64,000 nt of DNA from Chrysopilus asiliformis (lineage: Eukaryota; Arthropoda; Insecta; Diptera; Rhagionidae). The translations under genes and the position numbers were made by a program. Below the pieces are notes generated by a model. It did not search any database and was not told the origin of the DNA. It worked only from the letters and a program-made list of their open reading frames with translations. Shown piece after piece: positions 32,372 to 43,856 of this stretch. Positions within the stretch are counted from its first letter, which is position 1, and each line of letters opens with the position of its first letter. The stretch lies in the NCBI GenBank assembly GCA_964034945.1, contig OZ035963.1:47542032-47606031 (forward strand), written 5' to 3'.

Positions 32372-32405
32372 AACCAGGGATTCTCAACCTTGATTTTGGT
32401 TTAAA
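32372..32405 (+). mobile_element. Solo hAT-type end
   Basis: CAGGGATTCTCAACCTTGAT resembles the hAT terminus CAG.G.TTCTCAACCTTT; a second such end is at 56.69 kb. No partner is found here. Confidence 0.4.
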
Positions 32406-32509
32406 AAAATTTAGGAAAATTAAAATAATAATAATAAATAATGCTTTACGTTTCTTGGCGTTCGTTACAGTCGTATATTAAATTTAGTATCGATCCAAAC
32501 CTCGGGCAC

Positions 32510-32660
32510 AAAAATGAACTACACCAGGGTGTTTGCAATGACAAAAGATTTTGATTTCCTGCTGTTTGTCCGTCTGTAACTCTCGAAGGAATTATACCAG
32601 AAAATTTTCTAGTAAAAAGTGAGGTTAAGTTCTTGATTGCGTAAAATCGGACCATTCTAG
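32510..32660 (+). repeat. Fragment of family E repeat
   Basis: The words ctacaccagggtgtttgcaa, aaaagattttgatttcc, ctgtttgtccgtctg and aaatcggaccattct keep the order seen in the centre of the 21.7-23.0 kb foldback. Confidence 0.6.
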
Positions 32661-32675
32661 TTTTTTCGGTTTCTA

Positions 32676-33204
32676 TCTATGTCTATAAAATCGTTTAACC
32701 TGATTGACTGATTCATCAACGCCCAGCCCAAACCCCTAAAGCTAGAGACTTCAAACTTTCACAGTACGCCCCAACCATCGCGTAGGCTCATACTAAGGCG
32801 GGGTTTTCCGAAATTTTACCCCTAAGGGGGTGAACGGGGGGTAAAGGGGGTTTGGATGTTTTTAAACCGTGATTTTCGCCATGAATCCTGCTCAATAGAA
32901 GGCTGAAAAGTTTCACTCGGTGGTTTTCGGGGTCGCTGATCACGAATACGTTGTTAGACTAATTCGAAATGGAAAGTCCTGTAAGGATAACGCAAATATC
33001 CTTTTCACCATTTTTTCCGGGGAAACATGAGATCAGGGTTTTTTCGGGGTCGCTGATCACGAATCCGGTGTTAGACTAATTTGTAACGCAGAGTCCTGCA
33101 AGCATAAGATTTTTCTCAAGAGTTTTTAAGTTCTTTCCGGTTTTCTTCGTATTCTAAAACTTATACAAAAAACTTAACCCGGCAACGACGGGTATGCAAG
33201 CTAG
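32676..33204 (+). mobile_element. Non-autonomous Helitron, family B, copy 3
   Basis: Starts TCTATGTCTATAAAATCG after A and ends CTAG before T. The last ~40 bases, including the hairpin cccggcaacgacggg (33,178-33,192), match family A, while the first ~450 bases do not. Two internal gtcgctgatcacgaat repeats. Different body with the same 3' terminus suggests use of the same replicase. Confidence 0.75.
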
Positions 33205-33389
33205 TGAGTATATAAATTTAGAACATGATTTAATAGAATTCTTCCCTACATTGCACCACTTTTCCTCCATCCGGTGTACAAATGATTTTTTTTTATAAAT
33301 ATTTTGTCTGTCCCCATATAGAATATTTCACGTTTGGCCCCTGGAAAATGTATATTTTCTGATGTTTTTTTTTTAATTTTTACTTTCCT

Positions 33390-33960
33390 CTTCTATAGAA
33401 AGAAAGTATTGTATTCATGACTGACATCGACTCGAGAACGGGAAAAGATAGAGACTTTCTGATCAGTACGAAATTCGTTTTAGGCAAAATTATGAATATG
33501 TCCGTGTATCTGTCTGTCAGTCAGTCCGTTGTACGTATCTTAAATTTTTCGAGATCGCGTTGACCTCGCGACTTGAAATTTTTTGTGAATAAGTCTTACA
33601 AAAATGGTGATTTTCTATCAACTTTTGGAAAAGTAACGGCACCTTTAACGGGTACCTCCCATACTATTTCATTATTATTATTTTTTTTTGAAAAAAATTC
33701 CGGTTCTTGAAAATTATTTAAAATTTTTTTTTACATTTTCTCCTTTAGCGGTGTCTTGCATATCTAACGGTTCTTACGATATTTGAAAAACTTCATTTTT
33801 TTGAAAATTTGTCGAAAACTATGCACTTTTGTGAAAAAATGAGTGAACCAAGTTTATAGGAAATAAAATTTCCCACATTTTTTCCCTTAACGGGTTTTAC
33901 GTATCTTTATCGGTTCTAAAGATATTTGAAAAAATATTTTATTTAACATATTTTTTCCGC
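33390..33960 (+). repeat. (GTCY)n repeat, family D, copy 2
   Basis: Parallels 1-590: GTCY run (33,505-33,530), gcgttgacctcgcgacttga, tctatcaacttttggaaaag and aacgggtacctcccata, then two cgtatct..cggttct..gatatttgaaaaa units. The lead tctatagaaagaaagtattg and the body lengthen the consensus on its 5' side. Confidence 0.65.
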
Positions 33961-34139
33961 CCCTAAATATTGCAGAGGAAATTTTTTGTATTGATCACAA
34001 CTGATATTTTTTGTCGCTTTAAATCTTGTAGTAATTTGATTTTGTAAAGTTTACTTAAATATTATTGTTTGTGTGCGTCAAATAACTAGAAATTATATTA
34101 TTTTGATAGTTTGTTTAAATATTTGTGAAGTGAAATTAA

Positions 34140-34775
34140 AAAAATCGAAATGGCGTCTATTCGTGTCAAGAAGGATAGTTGCCCCAGTTTTGGGTACAGA
34201 TCGATGCCCATAGAAGATAGACGGCTTATTTTGCCTAATTTTAATATGGATGTATGTCATATAGATTTTTCGTTAAAATACAAAATAAATTTTTCGTTAA
34301 AATACAACATTTTACTGACCGCCATTCGCGGTTTCGACAGAAAATGTGGCAAAAGGTGATATGGAGGAAGTAGAGTCTAAGACAATGGCATCTAGAAATA
34401 GCTTATATGTATTCTTTCATCTATTTTCCACATTTTTTATTTTTTATTTTTTGTGTTATTTTTATACTAATTTTCTTGAATTGTGTTCAGTTTTTTTTTT
34501 TCAATAAACTGTGCTTATTTTTATTCGTTCTGGCCAAGGGAATCTATACACGTACTTACTGGGATATCAATCCGAGCAAGGCATCTATCCGCACACAAAT
34601 TTGATACTTTTTATTTTCGCCCTGTTCTCTTTTTTTTTGGTTCCAGGGCTCTGAAATTTGACAGGGCTATAGTTGAATGATGAAACTATACTATTGATTA
34701 TTATATATGGGTATTTTTAAAAATGACAATTCCGAAGCTTTTTTCTGACAGGTGCTGCATCTATCCGTACCAACT
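34140..34775 (+). mobile_element. Decayed relative of the pogo-like transposon
   Basis: The left part has gatagttgcccc, gatcgatgccca and gatagacgg; the right part has ggcatctatccgc and tgcatctatccgt. That is the motif and the orientation switch seen at the two sides of the 16.1-19.0 kb transposon. Terminal repeats and transposase are gone. A 23-bp tandem (ttttcgttaaaatacaa) lies at 34,267-34,311. Edges are estimates. Confidence 0.4.
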
Positions 34776-34813
34776 AATTTTAATGTTACAATAGTGATAT
34801 TTTTATAAGATTA

Positions 34814-35368
34814 CTAGCTTGCATACCCGTCTTTGCGGGGTTAAGTTTTTTCAATTTTTTTTTTTATGGTCCATGTTGGAGCTAAATTTCAGGCCAATCG
34901 GCTCGGTAGTTTCCCCGCGAAAGGGTAACATAGAGGAAGAGCTAAGTTTCGAGATCACTTTACTCCCTCCCCTTACTCCTCCACCTCTCGGGCTACTTTT
35001 TAATGGGTCTATGTTGGGGCTGGACCTCCGACGAACATCTATGCGAAATTTCAGGCCAATCGGTTCAGTAGTTTCCCCCCGAAAGAGTAACGTAGCGCAA
35101 AAACTAAGTTCCAAAATCGCTTTACCACATCCCCTTACTACCCTTACTCCCCCTCCCCTTAGTCCCCCACCCCTTACTCACCCCACCCCTTACTCCCCCA
35201 CCCCTATCGCTACTTTTCCGTATGCCTATGTTGGAACCAGAACTACCACAGACACTCATGCCAAAATTCAAGTCAATCGATTTAGCCGTTTTTGCGTGAA
35301 AGAGGAACAGACAAACAGACAGACACACAGACAGACACCAACTCATTTTTATATATTAGTAAGTATGA
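34814..35368 (-). mobile_element. Non-autonomous Helitron, family A, copy 3
   Basis: Minus-strand copy with CTAG end at 34,814 and TC start at 35,368, A and T rules satisfied. It carries an extra agta near the 5' end, expanded cccctta/cccaccc runs at 35.13-35.21 kb and a hairpin altered to ccccgcaaagacggg. Three monomers. Long frames inside are artefacts of the monomers. Confidence 0.85.
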
Positions 35369-37645
35369 TAAGATTATTCATGAATAACGACAAATTGTAT
35401 CCGATTTGAATTTTAACATCATGACAGTTAACGTCATAATATCAACTTACTACAATCTCACACTATTGAAGATACAGAGCTCATGATTTTGGAGCTATAA
35501 ATCGATAATAAACCAATAGTTGCTACTGCCCGTCGGGCATAAATTTTCCGATTTTGCTTAAAAATTATTTCGTTAAAGATTCGTAAATTTTTATATAAAA
35601 ACCGTTGGATGTGCCCCTTTTGTGTCTTTTTTGGGGGAATAGCTCAACGAAAAAATAGTTTTTTCCCCAAATTTTCCAGTATTTTCAGCAAATTTGGAAA
35701 ATTTTTCAATTTTTTGCATTTGGTATGCATTTCTGTAGAAATTTTGTTGCATCTTGATATGCAATCATAACATCTACAACTAACCATTCTATACAAATCA
35801 CCACTCACATGTTCAATATGGAAGTTTGTGGATTCAGCATGAAAACATGTTTTTTTATGAAAATTTGAATAGATTTTATAACATTTTTTGTATATATTAC
35901 TTTATTGCAAAATCCTCAAGTATTCGTCTCCCAGGCTCTTACAGTTGCCGAGATTTTTAAAGATGGACAAAAATATATTTTATTACAATAACGTAGGATT
36001 TGCGTTAAGATATACTTTTGATCACCATCAAAAAAATCAAAAAATTTGACAACGGTCAGTAAAGAAAGGATTCACTGTATTTTCACATCACATCTGAGTT
36101 CAATTTATTTCCCCATCTAACGATAAGGGTTAAGAATTCTTTGACTTCTTTTGTCTGGCAATGATATTTACCTTTTTCACAAATATATATGTTAAATATA
36201 CATACCCCTAGCCGCATACATTATTTAATTGTATTTATATACATGTATATTTCTATAGATTAAGATGACATGTGTATAGGCCTGGTAGATATGGGGAGAA
36301 AGAGAGACATACATCTATTTAAAATAACAGCAAATGTACCGAACAAACATTAATTGCTGGAAACCCTTCGACACGGGCTCACATTAACTCTGCCAAAGCC
36401 CATTTATGCCATGCTTTCGTAAATATAATACGAGAAACCCATATATACATGTACACAAGCATTTGTAGAAATAAATGCTATTAATTTAATTAATTCTTTA
36501 ATTAAATCGGTTATATTCCAATTCCACATATCTTCCGAAACATCAATTTGTATAACCTTTAATTTCCAACCGTCATCCTCACTTTTAACGCACTCCCCGA
36601 TAAAAAGCTGAATTTTGGGAACGGGGATGGGATGTTTCGCCACGAATAAGTGTACCACAATCACTCCAACATAACATCAACATTGGAGTTTTGAAAAGCA
36701 TATTCGCCCATCAATCCACATTCGAAAGTACTCATTCCGTTTTTATCTGGCATGATTTTATTTCAACATATTTTGCTTTACTCCAATATATTTACGAATA
36801 TATAATACATATATGTATCACGAAAGTGGGCATTTTCCTATCAACCAAACCGAAACCCTTTCTAGGCCCCATGATGTCGATTAATATAGGTCTATAATTT
36901 CGATATGTGTTCACAACGATTCCATTTTACATCAATGTTAATAGCATTTCATACAATTTGTTCACATTTTGATAAGCAAAAATAACACATTTCACATTTG
37001 TTTAAATAAAATCATAAATATTCAAAAATTCATTTTGAATTTAATTTTCTTTATGTTCAATTTATATTTATTTATTTTTACAGTATGAAATTTCCTTTCC
37101 TTTTTTTCTGTAAATAAAATTTATTCCATTTGCTGGAAGAAACAATTTCATAAAAATATTTAAAATCATTAATTAATTTTTATTTACCTACCTGTCTAGT
37201 TTCATACATGGTGAAGGTTTTTCAGGCAATCTCGTCGCAACGAAGTTAGTTTTAAGCCATGAAAACTTAAGTTTTGCAATTACTTAAATTATAAATTTTT
37301 GTCTAAACTTTTCATTTTCATTTTTTATTTTTATATATTTTTTTGATTAGAATTTGTTTTTCTGCTCATTCAATCATATAAATGTAGGACCTCATAAACT
37401 TTTAAGAATTAATCTTTATTTAACGTCTTAAACAATATCGTATGTTCGTCTTGATTATTATTTAAAAACTCACTATTCTCTATTTGTTTTGCCAATCGTC
37501 CTTGTCGATTCCTTGTTATTTAATAATTTTTGGATTGAAAAGTACTCCAGGATTTTTTTTTACCGTGTTAGATATTTTGAAGGAAAACTAGTACTACCAC
37601 AGTTTTCCTTTCTCTGTTTCCCCACTCTTCTTGGGCCACCCAAGT
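35369..37645. other. AT-rich stretch without supported genes
   Basis: An 86-residue minus frame at 36.40-36.66 kb looks somewhat protein-like but has no splice, signal or homology support. Otherwise homopolymers and (TA)-rich tracts. Confidence 0.35.
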
Positions 37646-37647
37646 AA

Positions 37648-37773
37648 CCAATAGTATATTACGCAACAAGAGGCGAAAGTCAACGATTTCACGAGTGTGA
37701 AGTTAGCTGCTCGAGCGAAGCGGCAGCAGATATCACACGAGTGAAATCGTTGACTCGCTCCGAGTTGCGTATA
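37648..37773. repeat. Long palindrome with GC-rich loop region
   Basis: tacgcaac at 37,659 pairs with gttgcgta at 37,763. Inside, gtcaacgatttcac and agtgtgaa pair with ttcacac/gtgaaatcgttgac, with gcagc/gctgc near the centre around cgagcgaagcgg. The word gcagctaacttcacactcgt recurs at about 38,099. Followed at 37,860-37,918 by ggggggcgaagcc and ggggggcgcagcccccctga-like GC words unlike the surroundings. Confidence 0.6.
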
Positions 37774-38234
37774 CAATTTTTCATAACAAATTCATTGAAA
37801 ATATGACTTGAGATGCCATTTAAGCGCAATTTTGGTATTGGAGAGTAATGCAAAACAGGGTTTGGGGGGCGAAGCCTGCCATACGGGATCCAGATGGTTC
37901 GGGGGGCGCAGCCCCCTGACTTCAGCAGAAGTAAATTTTTAAAAGAAACAAAACAATTTATTCTATAAATTCGTTTTATTACTAAGAAATGTTGGTCAAA
38001 ACCGATTTTAATTTTTAAATTTCTTTCCTTTGAAATAAAAAATCAACATAACAAAAAAGGGAAATCGGCAATGCTCAACTAAATTACACTTCGCTCGTGC
38101 AGCTAACTTCACACTCGTTCAGTTTTATTCACAAATTTTCGGTTAGAAGCATATATGGCTGTACTGCTTATACTCTAGTGTTTTCTGCCTATGAAGTTTG
38201 TCTTCTGTATTCTGTGGTACGAAAAACACGTCGC

Positions 38235-38310
38235 GAAAACACACTTTCGGCCAGCTTATCTCACTTTCGCCCCTAGGGCCGAAAACACAACTTTCGGCCC
38301 GCTACGGAGG
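38235..38310 (+). repeat. Short tandem of a cgaaaacac-actttcgg unit
   Basis: cgaaaacacactttcggcc and ccgaaaacacaactttcggc, with actttcgcccctagggc between them, form two direct and partly self-complementary copies. Class unknown; flanked by the 37.6-38.1 kb palindromic sequence, possibly one composite element. Confidence 0.4.
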
Positions 38311-38396
38311 CATCGAAAAGCATATTCTCGATGCATGTGCTATGAAAAAATGTTTATATGCCGATTACACGATGGTCACATAATCTGAGTTGAAAA

Positions 38397-38860
38397 ATAC
38401 ATGGGGTTACAAGTTGGTTGCTGTAACGTCACGGTTAAGAAACCATTTTTGTCCAGTTTTTTGTTAATGAAAAAGAGTTCATTTTTACACAGTATTTGCC
38501 CAGCACATCGGCTACTTTGTAACAGGTCGCAAAGAACCAATTTCAAATTGATTACAAGAAGTGATTTTGTATAATCGGTTACTTTGTAACAGCAACAGTT
38601 TATTTGTGAATGGTCACAAAATAACCAATTTGTAAAGGTTAATTTGTAGCCAATTACAAGTAACTAATTTGTAACTGTTTTTTTAACGAGTTGAAACAGT
38701 TTTTTTGTAACCGGTTACAATGTAACCAATGTGAAACCGGTGTTATTGTGACCGGTCACAAAGAAACCGCATCATAAACGGATTTGCCCCCGGCGCTTTA
38801 CTACCATGGTCACCTTGTAACCTGAGTTGCAAATGGTTGCTTGGGCGTTTTACCCAATAT
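38397..38860. repeat. GTAAC-dense repeat
   Basis: At least a dozen gtaac/gttac words in both orientations (ggttactttgtaacag, ggttacaatgtaacc, gtgaccggtcac). Its right end, acctgagttgcaaatggttg, is found inverted at 58,585-58,640. Likely a MITE with many internal inverted words; left terminus not fixed. Confidence 0.45.
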
Positions 38861-38896
38861 AGCCGGCTAAGTTGTAATGCTTTACCTGTAACTTCT

Positions 38897-39250
38897 ATTG
38901 AAATATAAAACAAACATAAGCAAAGCTTCAATTGCCAGGAGTCAATCGTCAAATACCCTATATCAGTACAGACAAAATTAAAAAAAGACCATTTGTATGG
39001 CAGAGTGACAAAGAAGTGGGATTTTGATGGATGGAACAGTTTTGCAAAATCTAATTCGAAACACATTTTTCCTCTATAAATTTTTAGATATCATGCACCG
39101 TTTTCGAGAAGATCACAAAAACTATTTCGTGTGAATGTGGGTAGGGGAAATCAATGTCCCAATTTTGCCTGTCCGAAATCTTAGCTCTCCTATTTACGAG
39201 AAACGCAATTGAAAAAAATGTCAATTTTCTAGATCAATCATTTCGACTGA
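38897..39250 (+). repeat. Family E repeat, single arm
   Basis: Starts acataagcaaagcttcaatt, then one to two monomers (gatgg..gg.acagttttgcaa, caccgttttcgag) and the gggcaaaa-like atttacgagaaacg segment; stops before the GTCY run. This equals one arm of the 21.7-23.0 kb foldback. Confidence 0.65.
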
Positions 39251-39851
39251 CAGACTTCACTGTCTTCACTGTCTTCACTGACAGACAGACAATAATAAAT
39301 TGGAAGAACGGTAATTAAAACGACAAGAAATTGGAAGAAAATTTTATGGGAAACATCAAGTTTTGGTCCCGAGAATCTAATGGCTTGATCTTCGTCAAAA
39401 TGACACCATAAATCTCTATTACTGAACTAAATGCGAAGGATGCGGACAAGGGACGAGAGCAAAAATTTTTTTATATTTATAAGCCAGTTAAGAATTAGCA
39501 TTTTTCTGTTCATCAACCTCACTTTTTAACTATGTGAGGATTTGTTTTTCTGATCCTTTTAGAGAATTAATTCTAAATGTTTATTCTGAAACTGATTTTG
39601 ATCCAGAATCATTTTTAAACATCAATTCTGGAATACCTTATTTGTCCAAGACTTTTAAACCACTGAACCGATTTTGATCCGGTTTCGCCATTCAAAAGGT
39701 TTTGCGTTTTAGTGAATGAATCACCATTCCTACCTTCCTTTAAACGTCCTGTCTCATAACTTTTTTTTCAGTGATAAGATTGGCGATGGAAATCACATGA
39801 AATTTTTGTAGAAAATAAAAAATAGACATGAAAAAGTACTAAATTCTAATA

Positions 39852-40381
39852 CAGGGTGGGCCAGAATAGACGCAGGGGTTTGAAGTCTTTATAACTTTTT
39901 TTTTATTTTTATTTTTTTAATTTTGTTTCAGCATTTTGTTAAGAAGACTTGGGCAATTTAAAATGGACCTGTACATAATAGAACAACGAACCGGTGGGCG
40001 GTGGGCTCAATGGCTCTTTTACGGGACATGTTTGGCGGACGCATTATTTCGAAAAGTTGCGATTTCAATTGGCCTCCGCGTTCACCTGATCTAACGACTC
40101 CAGATTGTTTCCTTTGGGGATATTTGAAAGAAAAGGTGTACGTCAACAAGCCAACAACCATCAGAGGCCATAACACGAAAGGTTATGGAAAATGTCTTGG
40201 AAAGAGCACGGATTTGCGAAGCAAAAAATGGCCACCACTTGCGGGATATAATTTTCCATGTTTAGACCAAAAATATTCCCCATCAATCAACTACATGTAT
40301 TTGAAAAAAAAAATATAGGTTTCGCTAAAATAAAAAAATTATAAAGAATTCAAACCCCCGCGTCTATTCTGGCCCACCCTT
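39852..40381 (+). mobile_element. Deleted mariner/Tc1-type transposon (530 bp)
   Basis: Ends CAGGGTGGGCCAGAATAGAC at the left and nearly the same inverted at the right (over 30 bp, two or three changes), flanked by TA. It retains only the C-terminal third of a transposase, so it is an internal-deletion derivative. Confidence 0.88.
39995..40265 (+). pseudogene. C-terminal remnant of a mariner-type transposase
   Basis: Frame 1 reads MALLRDMFGGRIIS and then NWPPRSPDLTTPDCFLWGYL (40,040-40,120), the signature around the third catalytic acidic residue of Tc1/mariner-like transposases, with KEKVYVNKPTTIRG after it. At about 40,160 homology moves to another frame, RKVMENVLERARICE and NGHHLRDIIFHV, ending at TAG 40,263-40,265. 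So there is at least one frameshift; the first two catalytic residues are deleted. Non-functional. Confidence 0.85.
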
Positions 40382-41585
40382 TAGAAGAACTTCAAATTGT
40401 ATCCAATCTCTTTAAAAAGAGTAAAAATAATAACTTTGAAGAACCATTTGAGAAAGTTAAAAGTGTTGTGTATAGGGATAGACATATCCAACCAGAAATA
40501 TATTTTTTCCGATACACACCACATTTAAATTCACTAAAATGGGTTTTTCCAGCCTTTAAAAATATTTTTTTTTAGTTGGAGGGTTTTTGAAGTTTTCAAA
40601 TTTTTTTAAAATTAAATTTCAAAACTTGCGAAAAAATTACTTAAAAATTAAGTAACTTTTTTTCACAAGTCTTTGAATTTTGAACAAATCAACTAATCTT
40701 GACAAATAAACGAAAAGCCTGACCACTATATTATTAGAATGATGATAAACCTTTCGTGTATTAAAATTATGTTAAAATAATAAATGTTGGCTTATGCCAA
40801 TGTCTGGCAAATGAAACATTTTTAAAGAATCTCGTATATAATATTCCTAGTTGAAGAAAAAACCTTCCCACCAAAAATTTTTTTTCTCGAAATTTTAGAT
40901 GCCTCTTTGCAAGATTTCCGATTTTCAATGTTGATTGAAATTTATCATAAAAATGCAAACAAAAGATTTATCATTTCAGAACTCATGCCTCCATAAGGCG
41001 TATTTTTGTTAATTCTAAACAATGCAGACTCTAATTGCAAGAAATTCACCTCCCTATTAAATGCAATTCATCTTTAGGGCATAGAAATAAATAAGAACCC
41101 TTAGGGTAATGTATTTATGGGACAGGACCTTTTAAAAGAAGAGCAACTAACTATAAACCAGATAAAATTAATATCGTCCAATCATAAAAATATATTCAAA
41201 TGAATTTTTTCTCCATGGCCACCACCAAATCTTTCCTATCTGAACCATCACCACCCTACAACTTGCTTGATAGTAGTCTCTGCAACACTGTAAATGGGAC
41301 CAAATGTATAGAGAAAAAAATCTAACAGATTTTCCATCCCCTAAGATACTTTATAGATGTTGTATAATACAAAACTGAACCCAAGAATCTGGGCCTTCTA
41401 GTGTCGTGATGGGGGCACATTTTCAGTGCCTTTTTTTTCTTATACGCCTCGCCGCCACCATCGAAGAGCCGATGGGAATAAATTCAGGAAAGCATTTTTT
41501 CTGTCCGTTAATTCTTATTTATAACTATCTATTTAGATGTTGAGAAATGTTATAGGATGAGGGATATCCTGATATAGAGAATATT
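40382..41585. other. AT-rich stretch without supported genes
   Basis: No repeat ends or convincing frames. Confidence 0.4.
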
Positions 41586-41828
41586 GTGGCACTGGTAATG
41601 GTCGCTCGCTCGCTCGCTATTCCAGTAGCCAGAGTGTTAGTATCCTGTAGGATGTTAATACTAAAGATTCAAGGCAGGCGACTGAAGAACCCCTCAGTCC
41701 CCCCCGGACTCAAAAAGCCCACCAACGACCGATTCACGACGCCGCACGTCCTGCTAGTGGTTATTTTTTTCGTTTTCATTCTGATGGCATCCATCCCACC
41801 TCTCTATATAACCCCGAGGTCGGAATAA
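41586..41828 (+). CDS. Possible small membrane protein or terminal exon
   Basis: Unrecognised. The frame from 41,586 gives 80 residues. The second half is the more gene-like: a polar Lys/Pro/Arg stretch (about residues 28-52) followed by a hydrophobic segment LLVVIFFVFILMASIPPLYI (55-74) that would span a membrane, then a stop immediately followed by AATAAA. GC content over 41.63-41.82 kb is higher than the surroundings. An acceptor-like ctgtag lies at 41,650, so this could be the last exon of a gene whose other exons I cannot find. The first part contains a cgctcgctcgctcgct repeat and may not be coding. A chance frame remains quite possible. Confidence 0.3.
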   Translation: MALVMVARSLAIPVARVLVSCRMLILKIQGRRLKNPSVPPGLKKPTNDRFTTPHVLLVVIFFVFILMASIPPLYITPRSE

Positions 41829-43856
41829 AATATTAAATGAGCTGGAGATTAAATACAGAAAAATTGGATTAAGCAAAAAAAAGGAAAGAAATTTATAGAA
41901 AAAAGTTCAGAAGATTCAGTAATTTTTTTCTTCCTTTAGAATCGGTCTCTTTCGTCTCCTTTATATATCGCCTCGTATAAAACTCTGGGCTGCTACTGCT
42001 TTAATCTCTATAGATTTTTTGTATTTTATGGATATAATTTTTTATCTTCATTAGTCCTCTCGATGGCTTTTTTTTAAATAAGACCAAACGAAAAAGTAAA
42101 TAAATAAAATAAAAAATAAGGGACCTGAAATATAGGGGGGTAACCCTACAATCTACAGAAAAAAATGCGAAAAAAAACTTGTTTTAGTGTTTTTTTTTGT
42201 GAAGACAGACCAAAGGCCTTGGGCAATTTACTTTGAAAAGAATATACCAACGGAATTGAGTTTTCTTGTAAAAATTTAATGAAATATTGAGCAGTTGTAT
42301 TAATTTAAATTAAATCCATTTGTTAAATATCATCTCAAACTCTTACTAGTTTAATAGATCCCACTTCTGAATTTGATGATGTTAAAAAATGTTTGCACAT
42401 GCCTCCGAATATGCTTCCGCCCCAAAACGTATATCGCTAACATTACATTATTTTGTTGACAGAAAAACGACTCCACCCTCTGCCATTAAATGTTCAATCA
42501 TCCAATAAAATCGATGAGTTTTAAGCTTTCAAGCGAAAAAATCTGCATTGGAAGCTATCATTAGATCCACGAAAAAGAAGGAATTTTTGTTATTACAGTT
42601 CGATTCTAATCGATGATTGGTTCCGAACAGGCGCACACTCGATTCAATCGATAGAGAAAGAAAATTCTTGCAGTATAAAAAATATAAGTAGGGAAAACCT
42701 ACCCACAAGCAGACCCACATTCCCACAGGGAAAATTGTCATTGATATAAAATTTCATGCATAAGCTTTTCGTTCAGCTCCACGATGACGAAGCTCAAATG
42801 CGGAACAATGAGGAAAAAATGGGATTTCCATGGAAAAATCCTCAAATGCGAGGAGAACACAATTTATTTGCTGTTGAACTTCTATACCCATATCCATTCA
42901 TTGTATTGCTAGCCATTTGTCGGTACCAATTTCCCACTTTTTCTTGTGTTTTTTTTTTGTGTATCTTCTGTTCATAAAAATACCGGGCAGATGCTGGGTT
43001 TAGCTCGAGGACCAGGATTTGGGCTTACCGTAAAAATTCACTACTATTCTCATGTTCGGCCCGTGTGATTTTTTCCCTTGCTTGCGGATCAGAAACTGAC
43101 CCTCACGTACGTAAATTTAGCTTTAGATTCCAGTTTTCTACTGTAGTGACGGTTATGTATGCTCTGCAGTTTTTTAATTGACTAAAAATTTATTTGATTC
43201 GTTAGTCCTGTGGGCACGAACTGAAGGTATGGATGCATGAATACGAATATTTAGAATGCGCTGAGTGTAGTTTTTTATTCAAGCTTACACTAATAGTACA
43301 ACGGAATATAAACAAAATTTGCTGATCCTTCTATTTCAAATACTCGTACAATGAGAAAAAAAACTCCATTAATTAGAAAAATTAATGATGTGTATTCATA
43401 GACATTTTATCGATTTTTTTAATCACTAAAAATATTTAATGAAAAATGAAATCCTATTTAAAAAAAACTGTAGAAGTTAGAAAATGTTAAGTGCTTCAAA
43501 TTTTCAAACAATCCAAAGGGTTTGAATTGAAAATAAATCCATGCCGAATGAACAAGTAAAAAAATGTTTGTCTCGGATTTCGATCAAATTTTGCACACCC
43601 TCTTAGCTTGTTAAAAGTGCAAAATTTCAGATTTTTAATTACAGTAATATCAAAGTTACATCACTTTGAAATTCTTCGAAAATTCCAATTTTTGCTGCTA
43701 AAGTGCAAACATAAAAAAAATATAACTAATGCTAAGAAATCGAGGTCCGAACGAGATAAACGGTTTTTAAAGGTAATTTTGCAATTTTTGCATCATATGT
43801 TTTGGGCAGTTTTTAGTTTCAAGGTCAAGCCATATAACATTTTTTTGATTTAAATT
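41829..43856. other. AT-rich stretch without supported genes
   Basis: Homopolymers and short frames only. Confidence 0.4.

Noticed and set aside
34819..35409. Open frame of 196 residues (and the 157-residue frames at 12.8-13.3 and 62.2-62.7 kb)
   Set aside because: These run through Helitron monomers in sense or antisense and recur in every copy because the monomers lack stops in that frame; they read through microsatellites and Helitron ends.
36404..36664. 86-residue minus-strand frame with plausible amino-acid composition
   Set aside because: No splice sites, signal peptide, recognised motif or poly(A) signal in a sensible place; frames of this length are common by chance in this window.
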